DNA of 64,000 bases. Source: Thermosyntropha sp. (GTDB lineage Bacteria > Bacillota > Syntrophomonadia > Syntrophomonadales > Syntrophomonadaceae). The stretch is from NCBI RefSeq assembly GCF_017656155.1, contig NZ_JACDOH010000005.1:122678-186677 (forward strand). Direction: 5' to 3'. Made by a program: the position numbers and the translations under genes. Below, one piece after another: positions 54,424-62,667 of this stretch (positions within the stretch are counted from its first letter, which is position 1; the number at the start of each line of letters is the position of its first letter). The notes beneath the pieces were generated by a model that saw nothing but the letters and a program-made list of their open reading frames with translations, did no database searches and was not told the DNA's origin.

Positions 54424-55425
54424 TTATTCAGCCATATTTTCGCGAAACATAGCAGCAGCAATTTCGGGTGCCACAGGATTCATATATATTCCGGTAGTAA
54501 TTTCAACCCCGGAGTTAATAATTAAACGCGGTATAATCTCTATATACCAGTGATACCCAGCATTATAAGCACAATTTATCGGAGCAGAGTTAATAATTAT
54601 ATTATATGAGGGATCATTAAGACATCTGACCATTTCCTGCAAAAAATTCGCAGTAATTTCAGATAAACTCATCAATTCCTCATCACTAATCTCTCCAAAA
54701 TGCTCTGCATGGCGCGTTGGAATAATCCAGGCTTCATAAGGAAAGCGCGATGCATAAGGACAAACGACTATAAAATCTCTATTTTCAATTACAACCCTCT
54801 TGCCTGACTTTCTCTCCTCATTCAAGATATCACAAATCAGACATCTTCCCTCTTTTTTACAATAAGCCTCGATCCCAGGTCTGTTTTTGGGCACCAAAGG
54901 CAAAGCCAAGATCTGACTGTGGCTGTGTTCTAAAGAAGCACCTGCAAAAAGACCTCGATTTTTATATATCTGTATATATTTTATTCTTTCATCATCAGCC
55001 AACAAATTATACCTGGCTTTAAGCATTTCATATACTTCCTTTATTTTTTCAACTGAAAAGTGATGAAATTCCACATTATGTTCTGGAGTTTCTATAATAA
55101 CTTCATGCTGTCCCAATCCGTTGCAGCTTTGATATATACCTGTTTCACTTAACTTAAGCTCTCCTTCCAGCTTAAACCCGGAGTACTTATTGGTTACTGT
55201 CCTTATAAGCCAACCGGGGGTATCCGGGAGTGAATTATCCTTTCTAAGGGAAGCCAACTCCGCAGTAGTATGAGATTCATTCCCTTCACAAAAAGGACAA
55301 AGAGCCCCATTACTATTAACCTCTATTCCATTCTTGTTTATTGGGAAATCCCGTGGCTTAAGCGCCGTATCAGTAGCAATAAGCACCCAGCTGTCTCTTA
55401 CCAGATCACGGCGTAATTCAGGCAT
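54424..55425 (-). CDS. galT: Galactose-1-phosphate uridylyltransferase
   Basis: A 333-residue HIT-superfamily nucleotidyltransferase of the Leloir pathway type. Zinc cysteines CPFC near residue 43, the active-site EHSHSQILALP with the nucleotidylated histidine, and CPYASRFPYEAWIIPTRH are seen. galK and galE are not next to it, and the enzyme may work on other sugar-1-phosphates. GGGGGGG precedes the ATG. Confidence 0.92.
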   Translation of the reverse strand: MPELRRDLVRDSWVLIATDTALKPRDFPINKNGIEVNSNGALCPFCEGNESHTTAELASLRKDNSLPDTPGWLIRTVTNKYSGFKLEGELKLSETGIYQSCNGLGQHEVIIETPEHNVEFHHFSVEKIKEVYEMLKARYNLLADDERIKYIQIYKNRGLFAGASLEHSHSQILALPLVPKNRPGIEAYCKKEGRCLICDILNEERKSGKRVVIENRDFIVVCPYASRFPYEAWIIPTRHAEHFGEISDEELMSLSEITANFLQEMVRCLNDPSYNIIINSAPINCAYNAGYHWYIEIIPRLIINSGVEITTGIYMNPVAPEIAAAMFRENMAE

Positions 55426-55729
55426 TTTATCCCCCCCATAAGCGCCAAGCTAAACCTCTATTCGTTATTACTGTTTCATCCTTCTCATAACTCCAACCTG
55501 TATCAACCCTTTCCGGCAATAAATCTTTTATTTTATCGGCACTTATTCATATCCAATTATAGTAAATTAATACTATCCCGGCAAATAATATTCCCCTAAT
55601 GTTTTTCTTATTCATTTATAACAGACAAATGACATAACATACCAGCCTATTCGCAAAAAAATATGCACTTGAGAAAAAGTCTCCAGTGCATATCACATTC
55701 TAAAAACTTACATATACTTAATCATTTAC
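55426..55729. other. Intergenic region upstream of galT
   Basis: 304 AT-rich bases with the terminator at 55654-55693 and a short direct duplication ACTTAATCATTT at about 55716-55739. No open frame was seen. Confidence 0.7.
55654..55693 (-). terminator. Terminator of the feo/TauE transcript
   Basis: ATATGCACT pairs with AGTGCATAT across an inner GAGA/TCTC stem, followed by seven T on the minus strand. Confidence 0.88.
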
Positions 55730-56029
55730 TTAATCATTTTTCAAATTAACATCCTTCTTTATCGTTTCAAAAAATGTCTCTTCTCTAATTATTGTTTGAC
55801 CACTTATACGTGCTCCTATTATTGTCCCCGCAGCTGTAAAGAGGACAGCTTTTAAAGCTACATATCCTTCCAGCCATTTGATGATTCCACCTACCAGGGC
55901 TAAAGGGAAAACAGTAACCAGTGAAGTGCCCATCGTTACATAAACCGGCAGTCCAAACAGATAAATCAGCCCTGGAACTAACAGATAGCCTTCCCCCAAA
56001 CCGACCAGACCTGACAATATTCCCGCAAC
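55730..56029 (-). pseudogene. Fragment of a TauE/SafE-family membrane protein
   Basis: About 99 residues align by eye with one half of a TauE/SafE transporter: VAGILSGLVGLGEGYLLVPGLIYLFGLPVYVTMGTSL and IIGARISGQTIIREETFFETI. An in-frame TAG lies immediately upstream at 56030-56032, and the second half of the normally 250-residue protein is missing. The open frame could start only from a TTG at 56017. It lies after feoB with no gene between, and is best read as a decayed remnant. Confidence 0.75.
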
Positions 56030-56198
56030 CTATATAAATACACAAGGTATCACCAATTAAGCATGAAAGCCCCTGCGAAGGCACAGCGGCAAAAGACCAA
56101 ATCCATAGATAGGACAGGCAGCCAAGTGCGAAAATACCCGTCCGCCTGCCCCTAAAACAGACAACTGTCCAAAAAGATATAAGGATATTACGTACTTT

Positions 56199-58289
56199 TT
56201 ATACTGCTCCAAAAACTGTTCCCATTTGATAAACAACAAAACATATTACCCAGGCCAAAACTGTTGTATAGCCTGCAGTGAAAAGCGGCCATTTCCACCC
56301 ATTGGTCTCGCGTTTGATTACCGCTATTGTTGCCATACAAGGTACATATATGAGAGTAAACAGCATTAAAACATAAGCAGTAAATGGCGTATAACCTGAC
56401 TGTTCTTTAGCCCTTTGGGCAAAACTTTTAACTGTTGTGTCTTCTTCCTCTGTCAATGCTTCCTCATCTTCAATACTATAAAGGGTTCCCAGGGTACTTA
56501 CTACAACTTCTTTAGCCGCAAATCCAGCCACCAGAGCAACCCCTGTTTTCCAGTCAAAACCCAGGGGAGCTATGACCGGTTCTATTGCTTTTCCGATTCT
56601 GCCTGCATAACTTTGTTCCATCTGTTCAGCGGCACTTTCAAACTCATTACCTTGTGCATCTACCATAGGGAAGGTAAACAATCCCCACATGATAATTGAT
56701 ACAGCCAATATAATGGTACCTGCTTTTTTTAAGTATAGCCATGCCCTTTCCCACATATGAATAAGGACACTTTTTAAAGTCGGAATCCTGTATAGAGGCA
56801 ATTCCATAGCAAAAGGCTCCGATTCCCCTTTGAAAATAAAGGTGCGAAAAACTTTAGCCATAAGCATAGCCAGTAAGACACCGATAAGATAAATGGAAAA
56901 AAGGACATTTCCTGCTACTTCCTTCGGGAAAAAGGCAGCAATCAATAAAGTATAAACCGGGAGCCTGGCTCCACAGCTCATAAGCGGTGTTATAAGAATA
57001 GTTACCAAGCGGTCTTTAGGATTTTCTAAAGTTCTCGTTGCCATGATAGCCGGTATATTACAGCCAAACCCTGTAAGCATCGGAACAAAAGATTTTCCAT
57101 GCAAACCTACCCGGTGCATAATCTTATCCATAACAAAAGCCGCCCGTGCCATATATCCTGTGCCTTCCAAAAAAGCAATTCCCAAAAAGAGAAGCAAAAT
57201 GTTGGGCAGAAATACAATAACTCCACCTACACCAGCTATAATACCATCAACTACTAAAGACTTAAGCAATCCATCCTGCATATGGCTCCCCACCCATTCG
57301 CCCAGAATGGTAAAGCCGCTTTCAATCCATTCCATCGGAGGAGCACCCAGGGTAAAAGTCAGTTGAAACAGCAACCACATAACCCCAAAGAAAATAGGCA
57401 AACCTAAAATGCGGTTAAGTAAAATCTTATCTACAGCTTCAGTAAACGAAAACTTATTTATCCCTTTTTCAGTTACTGCTTCCTTTACCGTACCCCGTAT
57501 AAAGGCATAACGCCCTTCGATTATCGCCATTTCTGCATCATCATTAAGCAGACTTTGAATTTCCTCCTGTTTTCTAGATACTAACTCCAAAATTCTTTCC
57601 CCAGCCGGCAAAGACTTTATTTTTTTTACAACTTCTTTGTCATTTTCTAAAAGCTTTATCGCAGTCCATCTCAGCGGATAATTCCAATTTGCAAAAGCAA
57701 CATCATTTTTAAAATTTTCTACAATTTCATTTATCACATTTTCCAGGTCTTCTGTAAAACGAACTGTCCTTGAAGATACCTGATTTTTATGTTCTGCTAC
57801 CCATATAATTGCCTCTAAAAGATCTTCAATGCCCTCATTTTTAGTTCCAACTGTTCTGACCACTTTAAGCCCTAGCAATTTCGAAAACAAATCATAATTT
57901 ATTTCAATCCCACCAGCCTCTGCTACATCTGCCATATTTAAAGCTAATACTATAGGAACTTCAAGCTCCTTAAGCTGAACAGTAAGATAAAGATTTCGCT
58001 CTAAATTTGAAGTGTCAACTATATTTACCATTAAATCCGGTTTTTCTTCCAAAATAACATCCCGCGCCACCACTTCATCCGGCGAATAAGCTGTAAGGCT
58101 GTAAGTTCCAGGCAAATCTATAACCTTTATTTCATAGTCCTTATATCTTACAAAACCCTCTTTTTTTTCTACGGTAACCCCGGGATAATTACCTACATGC
58201 TGCCTTGCTCCGGTAAGGCTATTAAAAATCGTGGTTTTTCCACAGTTTGGATTTCCTGCCAGAGCAATAACCAGACTCCTTTTAGTCAA
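56199..58289 (-). CDS. feoB: Ferrous iron transporter FeoB
   Basis: A 696-residue Fe(II) transporter with an N-terminal GTPase. G1 GNPNCGKTT (about 12-20), G3 DLPGTYSL, G4 NMAD, then a helical domain and about nine membrane segments with two Gate motifs (GFGCNIPAIMATRTLENP and ATIAVIKRETNGW region). TTG start behind GGGGGAG. Follows feoA by 12 bases, downstream of a Fur box at 58763-58781. Confidence 0.95.
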   Translation of the reverse strand: MTKRSLVIALAGNPNCGKTTIFNSLTGARQHVGNYPGVTVEKKEGFVRYKDYEIKVIDLPGTYSLTAYSPDEVVARDVILEEKPDLMVNIVDTSNLERNLYLTVQLKELEVPIVLALNMADVAEAGGIEINYDLFSKLLGLKVVRTVGTKNEGIEDLLEAIIWVAEHKNQVSSRTVRFTEDLENVINEIVENFKNDVAFANWNYPLRWTAIKLLENDKEVVKKIKSLPAGERILELVSRKQEEIQSLLNDDAEMAIIEGRYAFIRGTVKEAVTEKGINKFSFTEAVDKILLNRILGLPIFFGVMWLLFQLTFTLGAPPMEWIESGFTILGEWVGSHMQDGLLKSLVVDGIIAGVGGVIVFLPNILLLFLGIAFLEGTGYMARAAFVMDKIMHRVGLHGKSFVPMLTGFGCNIPAIMATRTLENPKDRLVTILITPLMSCGARLPVYTLLIAAFFPKEVAGNVLFSIYLIGVLLAMLMAKVFRTFIFKGESEPFAMELPLYRIPTLKSVLIHMWERAWLYLKKAGTIILAVSIIMWGLFTFPMVDAQGNEFESAAEQMEQSYAGRIGKAIEPVIAPLGFDWKTGVALVAGFAAKEVVVSTLGTLYSIEDEEALTEEEDTTVKSFAQRAKEQSGYTPFTAYVLMLFTLIYVPCMATIAVIKRETNGWKWPLFTAGYTTVLAWVICFVVYQMGTVFGAV

Positions 58290-58301
58290 CTTAATCTCCC
58301 C

Positions 58302-58526
58302 CTATTCTAAAACTACGCTTTCCGCCTCTTCCTTACGCAGAGACAAATGATAGCCCTTTATCTTAATTTCAACCGGATCCCCTAAAGGCGCATACCTTTC
58401 CATTTCCAGCTCAACACCCGGGACAATCCCCATATCCATCATCCTGCGCCTTATAGCTCCATTTCCCAAAACCTTAATTACTTTAGCCTTTTCTCCTGGT
58501 AACAAATCTTTTAAAGTTCTCGACAC
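58302..58526 (-). CDS. feoA: Ferrous iron transport protein FeoA
   Basis: A 74-residue SH3-like protein with LKDLLPGEKAKVIKV, RRRMMDMGIVPG and DPVEIKIKGYHLSLRKEEA, as in FeoA. GTG start behind GGAGGG. Sits between the Cys-rich gene and feoB. Confidence 0.93.
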   Translation of the reverse strand: MSRTLKDLLPGEKAKVIKVLGNGAIRRRMMDMGIVPGVELEMERYAPLGDPVEIKIKGYHLSLRKEEAESVVLE

Positions 58527-58546
58527 AACAATCCCTCCCTAAAGCA

Positions 58547-58714
58547 TTAATTATTTTCCTTATTCTCAATTCTTTGTAAGCCCGAATTTTCACAGGTACT
58601 GCAGCTCTCAGAACATCCACTACATGCACGAGGATTCTTAGCAAGCTTATATATACGAAAAACCAATAAAAGAACTGCTAATAACAGTATCAACCCAACT
58701 AAAATATTTTCCAC
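58547..58714 (-). CDS. FeoB-associated Cys-rich membrane protein
   Basis: A 55-residue protein too short for a usual ORF cut-off. N-terminal membrane segment MENILVGLILLLAVLLLVFR is followed by a basic stretch and a cysteine cluster, CSGCSESCSTC. The GTG start at 58714 has GGAGGG six to seven bases upstream. Small proteins of this kind accompany feoB in many Bacillota and are thought to help iron passage; here it lies upstream of feoA rather than after feoB. Confidence 0.85.
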   Translation of the reverse strand: MENILVGLILLLAVLLLVFRIYKLAKNPRACSGCSESCSTCENSGLQRIENKENN

Positions 58715-58762
58715 AACAAGCCCTCCTTATAAAAATAATAATAAGTGGCATATGTCAATTAT

Positions 58763-58781
58763 GATAATGATAATCATTATC
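58763..58781. promoter_or_regulatory. Fur box upstream of the feo operon
   Basis: GATAATGATAATCATTATC matches the classical 19-bp Fur consensus at every position, and the dyad extends to 23 bp. It lies about 50 bases before the Cys-rich gene. A TTGACA at 58753-58758 is adjacent, but its -10 would fall on the ribosome site, so the true promoter probably overlaps the box. Confidence 0.9.
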
Positions 58782-58832
58782 ATTAAATATTGTACCATTT
58801 GCTTCATATTTTAGCAACAGTTTTGCTCGCAA

Positions 58833-58870
58833 TAAAAAACAGCGAGGCCGCTCTTTTCGAGCTTCCCCGC
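58833..58870 (-). terminator. Terminator after the UbiD gene
   Basis: GCGAGGCCGCTC pairs with GAGCTTCCCCGC with mismatches, GAAAA loop, followed by TGTTTTTT on the minus strand. The flanking TGTCATTGCGGGG recalls a widespread TCATTGCGAG-type repeat family, so the terminator may derive from such an element. Confidence 0.75.
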
Positions 58871-58904
58871 AATGACAGTGAAAAAGTGACGGTTAGAGAT
58901 TTAT

Positions 58905-58933
58905 AAGTTAAGTGCCAAAAAGGCACATAACTT
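58905..58933 (-). terminator. Hairpin right after the UbiD stop
   Basis: AAGTTAAGTGCC pairs with GGCACATAACTT (one mismatch) around five bases. No T tract follows on the minus strand, so it may be a transcript-stabilising 3' hairpin ahead of the true terminator at 58833-58870. Confidence 0.5.
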
Positions 58934-58937
58934 CAAA

Positions 58938-60287
58938 TTATTTTTTGATATATTCGTCTAAATTTATAGTATCTATTCCCGGGATATAAATGCGCTGGAA
59001 TAATTCTTTATATTTTAAAGGATAAGTTGCATCTATACCCATTTTAGCACTTACTCCGCGTATATTGTTGGAAGGTTCTAAAGGACATCCCCTGGCTTCA
59101 CTTATAATTACAACATCCTGATCTGCCTGTACCCGGCTGGAGATAGCCCATTCCACATCATCCGGATCAAATATATCTACATCATCATTTACTACTACCA
59201 CATGCTTCATATCCTTGTTGCTGGCCAAAGCTGCCATAATAGCAGTCTTCCCTTCACCTTCGTACTGCTTATTTATGGAAACAATTCCATGGAAACGTCC
59301 GCTGCCTGCTACGGTAATGTGCACATCTTTTACCCCGGGAACTACCTGTTTTATAGTATTATAAAGCACAACTTCACGGTTCAAAGCACTGGGCAGCTTG
59401 TGATCAGAAGTTCCTGGCCCTATAACCTGGAACCAGGGATTGCTACGATGGGTTATCTTGCTTATCTTTAAAATAGGCTGTTCAGATGCAGGACCGTAAT
59501 ATCCGGCCAGTTCGCCAAATGGTCCTTCTGTTTTTCTCACATTAGCCAGCATTTTACCTTCAACGACTATTTCGGCATAAGCAGGAACCATAACATCAAT
59601 AGTTTTGCATTTTACTACCGGAACTGCTTCTCCAGCTAAAGCTCCGGCTACTGCCATCTTGTCCCCTTTATATAAATAGCTGTTTATCTGGCTGGCTAAG
59701 ATAAGCAAAGGATGAACTCCAATTACTACTGCCATTTCCAAATCTTTACCCTGTTTTTCTGCTTCTACATAACGATTCCACAATCCAGGAGTCTCAATTA
59801 ATACTGAAATGGTTCCATCTTCATTTACCTGCATGCGCCTTACCGACATATGCATATTGCCGGTTTCTTCTTCTTTAACAAAAACCAGCCCGGCAGTCAA
59901 GAAATGCCCGGAATCTTTTTCGCTAAATTTAGGAGCAGGTAAAAAGTCCAACAAATTAGAAGGAGGATCTATTTCAACTTCTTGGCAGGGAGCATTTTCT
60001 ACCACTTTCCAGGAAATAGGATTGTCCATAGCCGTTTGTATTTTTTCACGAATTAAGTTAATACTGGTTCCGAAATAATCTGCCCAATCCTGGCGATTTC
60101 CGGTAAGACCGCTTATTGCAGGCATATCATATCCTTTTATTTTTTCAAAAAAAACTCCAGTCTCGCCATTAATTTTCTTAAGTACAGCAGCCATTTCATG
60201 AACGGTGCTTACCTCTTTGCCGATGGTAATAAGCCTTCCCTTTTGCTCTAAATATTTTTTGTACTCACGCAAATCAAATTTGCTCAT
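58938..60287 (-). CDS. UbiD-family prFMN-dependent (de)carboxylase
   Basis: A 449-residue UbiD-type enzyme that removes or adds a carboxylate on aromatic, heteroaromatic or alkene acids. Seen: LLDFLPAPKFSEKDSGHFLTAG, the metal and cofactor region EGPFGELAGYYGPASEQP, LNREVVLYNTIKQ and DDDVDIFDPDDVEWAISSRV near residues 350-373, with the R-E-D type active-site residues. The ATG at 60287 has AAGGAG at eight bases; TTG at 60293 is less likely. No UbiX flavin prenyltransferase is in the window. It lies after an internal terminator in the sigma-54 controlled block; substrate unknown. Confidence 0.9.
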   Translation of the reverse strand: MSKFDLREYKKYLEQKGRLITIGKEVSTVHEMAAVLKKINGETGVFFEKIKGYDMPAISGLTGNRQDWADYFGTSINLIREKIQTAMDNPISWKVVENAPCQEVEIDPPSNLLDFLPAPKFSEKDSGHFLTAGLVFVKEEETGNMHMSVRRMQVNEDGTISVLIETPGLWNRYVEAEKQGKDLEMAVVIGVHPLLILASQINSYLYKGDKMAVAGALAGEAVPVVKCKTIDVMVPAYAEIVVEGKMLANVRKTEGPFGELAGYYGPASEQPILKISKITHRSNPWFQVIGPGTSDHKLPSALNREVVLYNTIKQVVPGVKDVHITVAGSGRFHGIVSINKQYEGEGKTAIMAALASNKDMKHVVVVNDDVDIFDPDDVEWAISSRVQADQDVVIISEARGCPLEPSNNIRGVSAKMGIDATYPLKYKELFQRIYIPGIDTINLDEYIKK

Positions 60288-60341
60288 ATTCAAACTCCTT
60301 CCTCACATCATAAAAAACATCATCTATATACTATTCTTTAA

Positions 60342-60375
60342 AAATGCCCTGTACCTTATGCAGCACAGGGCATTT
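60342..60375 (-). terminator. Terminator between the isochorismatase-like and UbiD genes
   Basis: An 11-bp AAATGCCCTGT/ACAGGGCATTT stem with T5 on the minus strand. It should reduce read-through into the UbiD gene, which may have its own promoter or be expressed at a lower level. Confidence 0.8.
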
Positions 60376-60395
60376 TTTATTAATCTTTTTTCTAA

Positions 60396-60980
60396 TTACT
60401 CAGCATCAGCAAATTTACCGTTCTGTTTACCATATTTGGACATATATTCATCTAAGGTGATAACTTCAGCAAACAGAGACATATCTCTTAAACCTGCTTC
60501 ATGCATTTCCTGAGTTGCAGATGCGTTACAGTCACTTATAGCAATAACTTTGTAAGCCCTGTAAAGAGCATCGGAAGCAGTTGAACGGCAGCATACATTA
60601 GTCCATACACCAGTAATAACTACGGTATCGCAGCCTTCTTCTCTGAGATAAAGATCTAAATCAGTGTAAGCAAATGCACTGTGTCTGCGTTTCTGAACGA
60701 TGTAGTCGCCCTTTTCTTCATCAGGATAAAGTTCAGGAATAAAGTCAGAACCCCAGGTTCCTTTGATAGCATGTACAGGACGTACCTTAAAGTCTGCATC
60801 ATCCTTACGATGAGCTTCTTGAACGAAAACAACATTAATGCCGTTTTCGTGAGCAAAATCAACTAATTTCTGGAGATTGGGAACAATCTTTTCTCCATCT
60901 GGACATCTTAAGGGAGCATTAGGTCCAATAAAGTCATTGAGCATGTCAATAATTACAATACAGTGTCTGTCTTTAGCCAT
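60396..60980 (-). CDS. Isochorismatase-superfamily (cysteine) amidohydrolase
   Basis: A 194-residue hydrolase of the isochorismatase-like fold. The catalytic triad is visible: Asp in IIDMLNDFIGP (about residue 11), Lys in VQKRRHSAF (about 94), Cys in TGVWTNVCCRSTASDA (about 129). The lid and KGTWGSDFIPEL are typical of the group that includes biuret hydrolase, N-carbamoylsarcosine amidase and ureidoacrylate hydrolase RutB. GGAGG precedes the ATG. It follows the cyclic amidohydrolase by 21 bases, so it may open or deaminate the product of that enzyme. Confidence 0.87.
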   Translation of the reverse strand: MAKDRHCIVIIDMLNDFIGPNAPLRCPDGEKIVPNLQKLVDFAHENGINVVFVQEAHRKDDADFKVRPVHAIKGTWGSDFIPELYPDEEKGDYIVQKRRHSAFAYTDLDLYLREEGCDTVVITGVWTNVCCRSTASDALYRAYKVIAISDCNASATQEMHEAGLRDMSLFAEVITLDEYMSKYGKQNGKFADAE

Positions 60981-61001
60981 TAAAAATCTCCTCCTTGTAA
61001 A

Positions 61002-62441
61002 TTAAAATATTATTTTTCTATCTAATTTGCTTATGGTCTGGCGTTTTACAAATTCGCCATAACCAGGTTCGCCAACAATACCTTGAGCTTCATCGTAAAC
61101 AACTTTACCGCGTACAACGGTTTTTACTACTTTACCTTTAAGTTTCATACCATGTAATGGAGTATATTTAGCTTTACTGTATTGTTTTTCCTGATCAATT
61201 ACCCATTCTTTATTGAGATCTATAATAGTAAAGTCTGCGTCAGAGCCAATTTCCATGGCACCTTTCTTCGGATACAATCCATAATGAATAGCTGCATTGC
61301 GGCTCAAAATTTCTACCAATCTTGATAAACTGATGCGTCCTTTGTTATAACCTTCACTTACGATAAGAGGTACCATAGTTTCAACTCCAGGTATTCCCGG
61401 GAAAGCAGTCCAAATAGTCATGCCTTCAGCTGCTTTTTCAGTGGGAATTTCGTAAGGAGCATGGTCAGTTGCTATAAAATCAACACTACCATTCTTTAAG
61501 CCTTCCCAGAGCAGTTCATTATCTTCTCTGCTTCTTAGCGGAGGTGCTATCTTAGCAAATGCTCCATATTCGCTCATTGCTTCTTTATAATCTAATACCA
61601 GATAGTGAGGACAAGTTTCAGAAGTTACATCCAAACCTTTTTTCTTAGCTTCTCCTACCAGTTTTGCCCCTTCACCTAAAGCCATATGAACGATATGCAG
61701 ACGGGCTCCGGTTGCTTCAGCAAAACTGATACCAAGCTGAATAGCTACTTTTTCAGCCAGAGGCATACGGGCTTCTGACCAAGCCGGAGCATCCATGCGT
61801 CCTTCTTTCTGGAATTTCTGAACATAGAAGTCACACATCGCATAATTTTCCGCATGGATCCCAATCGGCAGCCCGGTTTCAGCAACAGCTTTAAAGCTTT
61901 CCAACATTTCAGGGTCGGTTACCCGCGGATAAGAAGGAACCGAAGGAGTCATGTAAACTTTAAAAGCTAAAACTCCTGCATCAGCCTGTTCACGAACAAT
62001 TTTGTAATGCACTTCATTACGAACATCTTCACCGGTAACACCGCCCCATAAACCAAAGTCAATAATTGCCTGAGGCTTAATCGCATTAAGTTTGTTTTCC
62101 AGTTCAGCTACTCCGCGCACTGAAGGCACACTGCAGCAAGGCATGTCAACTATAGTGGTAAGTCCACCAGCAGCTGCTGCTTTACAGCCATCGAGGAAAG
62201 TTTCACGATGGGTAAATCCAGGATCCATAAAGTGAGTATGAGAGTCGATACATCCCGGAAGCACCATGTTACCCTGGGCATCAATTACATTTACACCCTC
62301 TAAAAGGTGGGCTTCAAGCTCTGCATTTGTAATACCTGCAATTTTTCCATCTTTAACCAAAATGGTAGCAGGCACCAAACGATCACCCTGAGGTATCATG
62401 GCATTTTTGACAACAGTGTCAAACATCATTTTACCAAGCAT
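61002..62441 (-). CDS. Cyclic amidohydrolase, allantoinase/dihydropyrimidinase type
   Basis: A 479-residue metal-dependent amidohydrolase. Metal residues: HTH in CIDSHTHFMDPGFTHRETF (about 67-69), the carbamylated lysine in LAFKVYM (about 157), His in GIHAENY and LHIVHMALGEG, Asp in FIATDHAPYE. TFLDGCKAAAAGGLTTIVDMP is close to allantoinases. Substrate could be allantoin, a hydantoin, a dihydropyrimidine or another cyclic imide. The ATG at 62441 lies hard against AAGGAAGGAG; ATG at 62429 is an alternative. First gene behind the sigma-54 promoter. Confidence 0.87.
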   Translation of the reverse strand: MLGKMMFDTVVKNAMIPQGDRLVPATILVKDGKIAGITNAELEAHLLEGVNVIDAQGNMVLPGCIDSHTHFMDPGFTHRETFLDGCKAAAAGGLTTIVDMPCCSVPSVRGVAELENKLNAIKPQAIIDFGLWGGVTGEDVRNEVHYKIVREQADAGVLAFKVYMTPSVPSYPRVTDPEMLESFKAVAETGLPIGIHAENYAMCDFYVQKFQKEGRMDAPAWSEARMPLAEKVAIQLGISFAEATGARLHIVHMALGEGAKLVGEAKKKGLDVTSETCPHYLVLDYKEAMSEYGAFAKIAPPLRSREDNELLWEGLKNGSVDFIATDHAPYEIPTEKAAEGMTIWTAFPGIPGVETMVPLIVSEGYNKGRISLSRLVEILSRNAAIHYGLYPKKGAMEIGSDADFTIIDLNKEWVIDQEKQYSKAKYTPLHGMKLKGKVVKTVVRGKVVYDEAQGIVGEPGYGEFVKRQTISKLDRKIIF

Positions 62442-62536
62442 CTCCTTCCTTTTATTTTAAGGATTAACCATGCTTACTTTTGTTTAGGGGACAGGTAATT
62501 ACAGCGTATGGCATATTGCCTTTCGCTATTAAGTAA

Positions 62537-62552
62537 TGCAAAAATCATGCCA
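62537..62552 (-). promoter_or_regulatory. Sigma-54 (-24/-12) promoter of the amidohydrolase operon
   Basis: TGGCATGATTTTTGCA on the minus strand fits the TGGCACG-N4-TTGCW consensus with a single substitution; the GG at -24 and GC at -12 are ten bases apart. Start predicted near 62527, leader of about 86 bases. It lies directly behind the sigma-54 activator gene. A GATAA-N5-TTATC dyad at 62569-62583 just upstream is a possible activator site. Confidence 0.85.
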
Positions 62553-62594
62553 ACTGGATAATCCCCTAGATAACATATTTATCATTTAAATCAG

Positions 62595-62645
62595 GCAAAA
62601 AAAAACCAAGTAATTTTTTCTGGTAAGGAAACAATTACTTGGTTT
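62595..62645 (-). terminator. Terminator after the sigma-54 activator gene
   Basis: AAACCAAGTAATT pairs perfectly with AATTACTTGGTTT, followed by nine T on the minus strand. It isolates the activator from the operon it should control. Confidence 0.92.
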
Positions 62646-62667
62646 CCCATCTTGATCTATAAAGTTT

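Noticed and set aside
56057-56239. Open frame of 60 codons between feoB and the TauE fragment
   Set aside because: It overlaps the feoB end, has no ribosome site, and its translation shows no recognisable domain; most likely chance.
58728-58758. TTGACA promoter next to the Fur box
   Set aside because: With normal spacing the -10 and start point would fall on the ribosome site of the Cys-rich gene.
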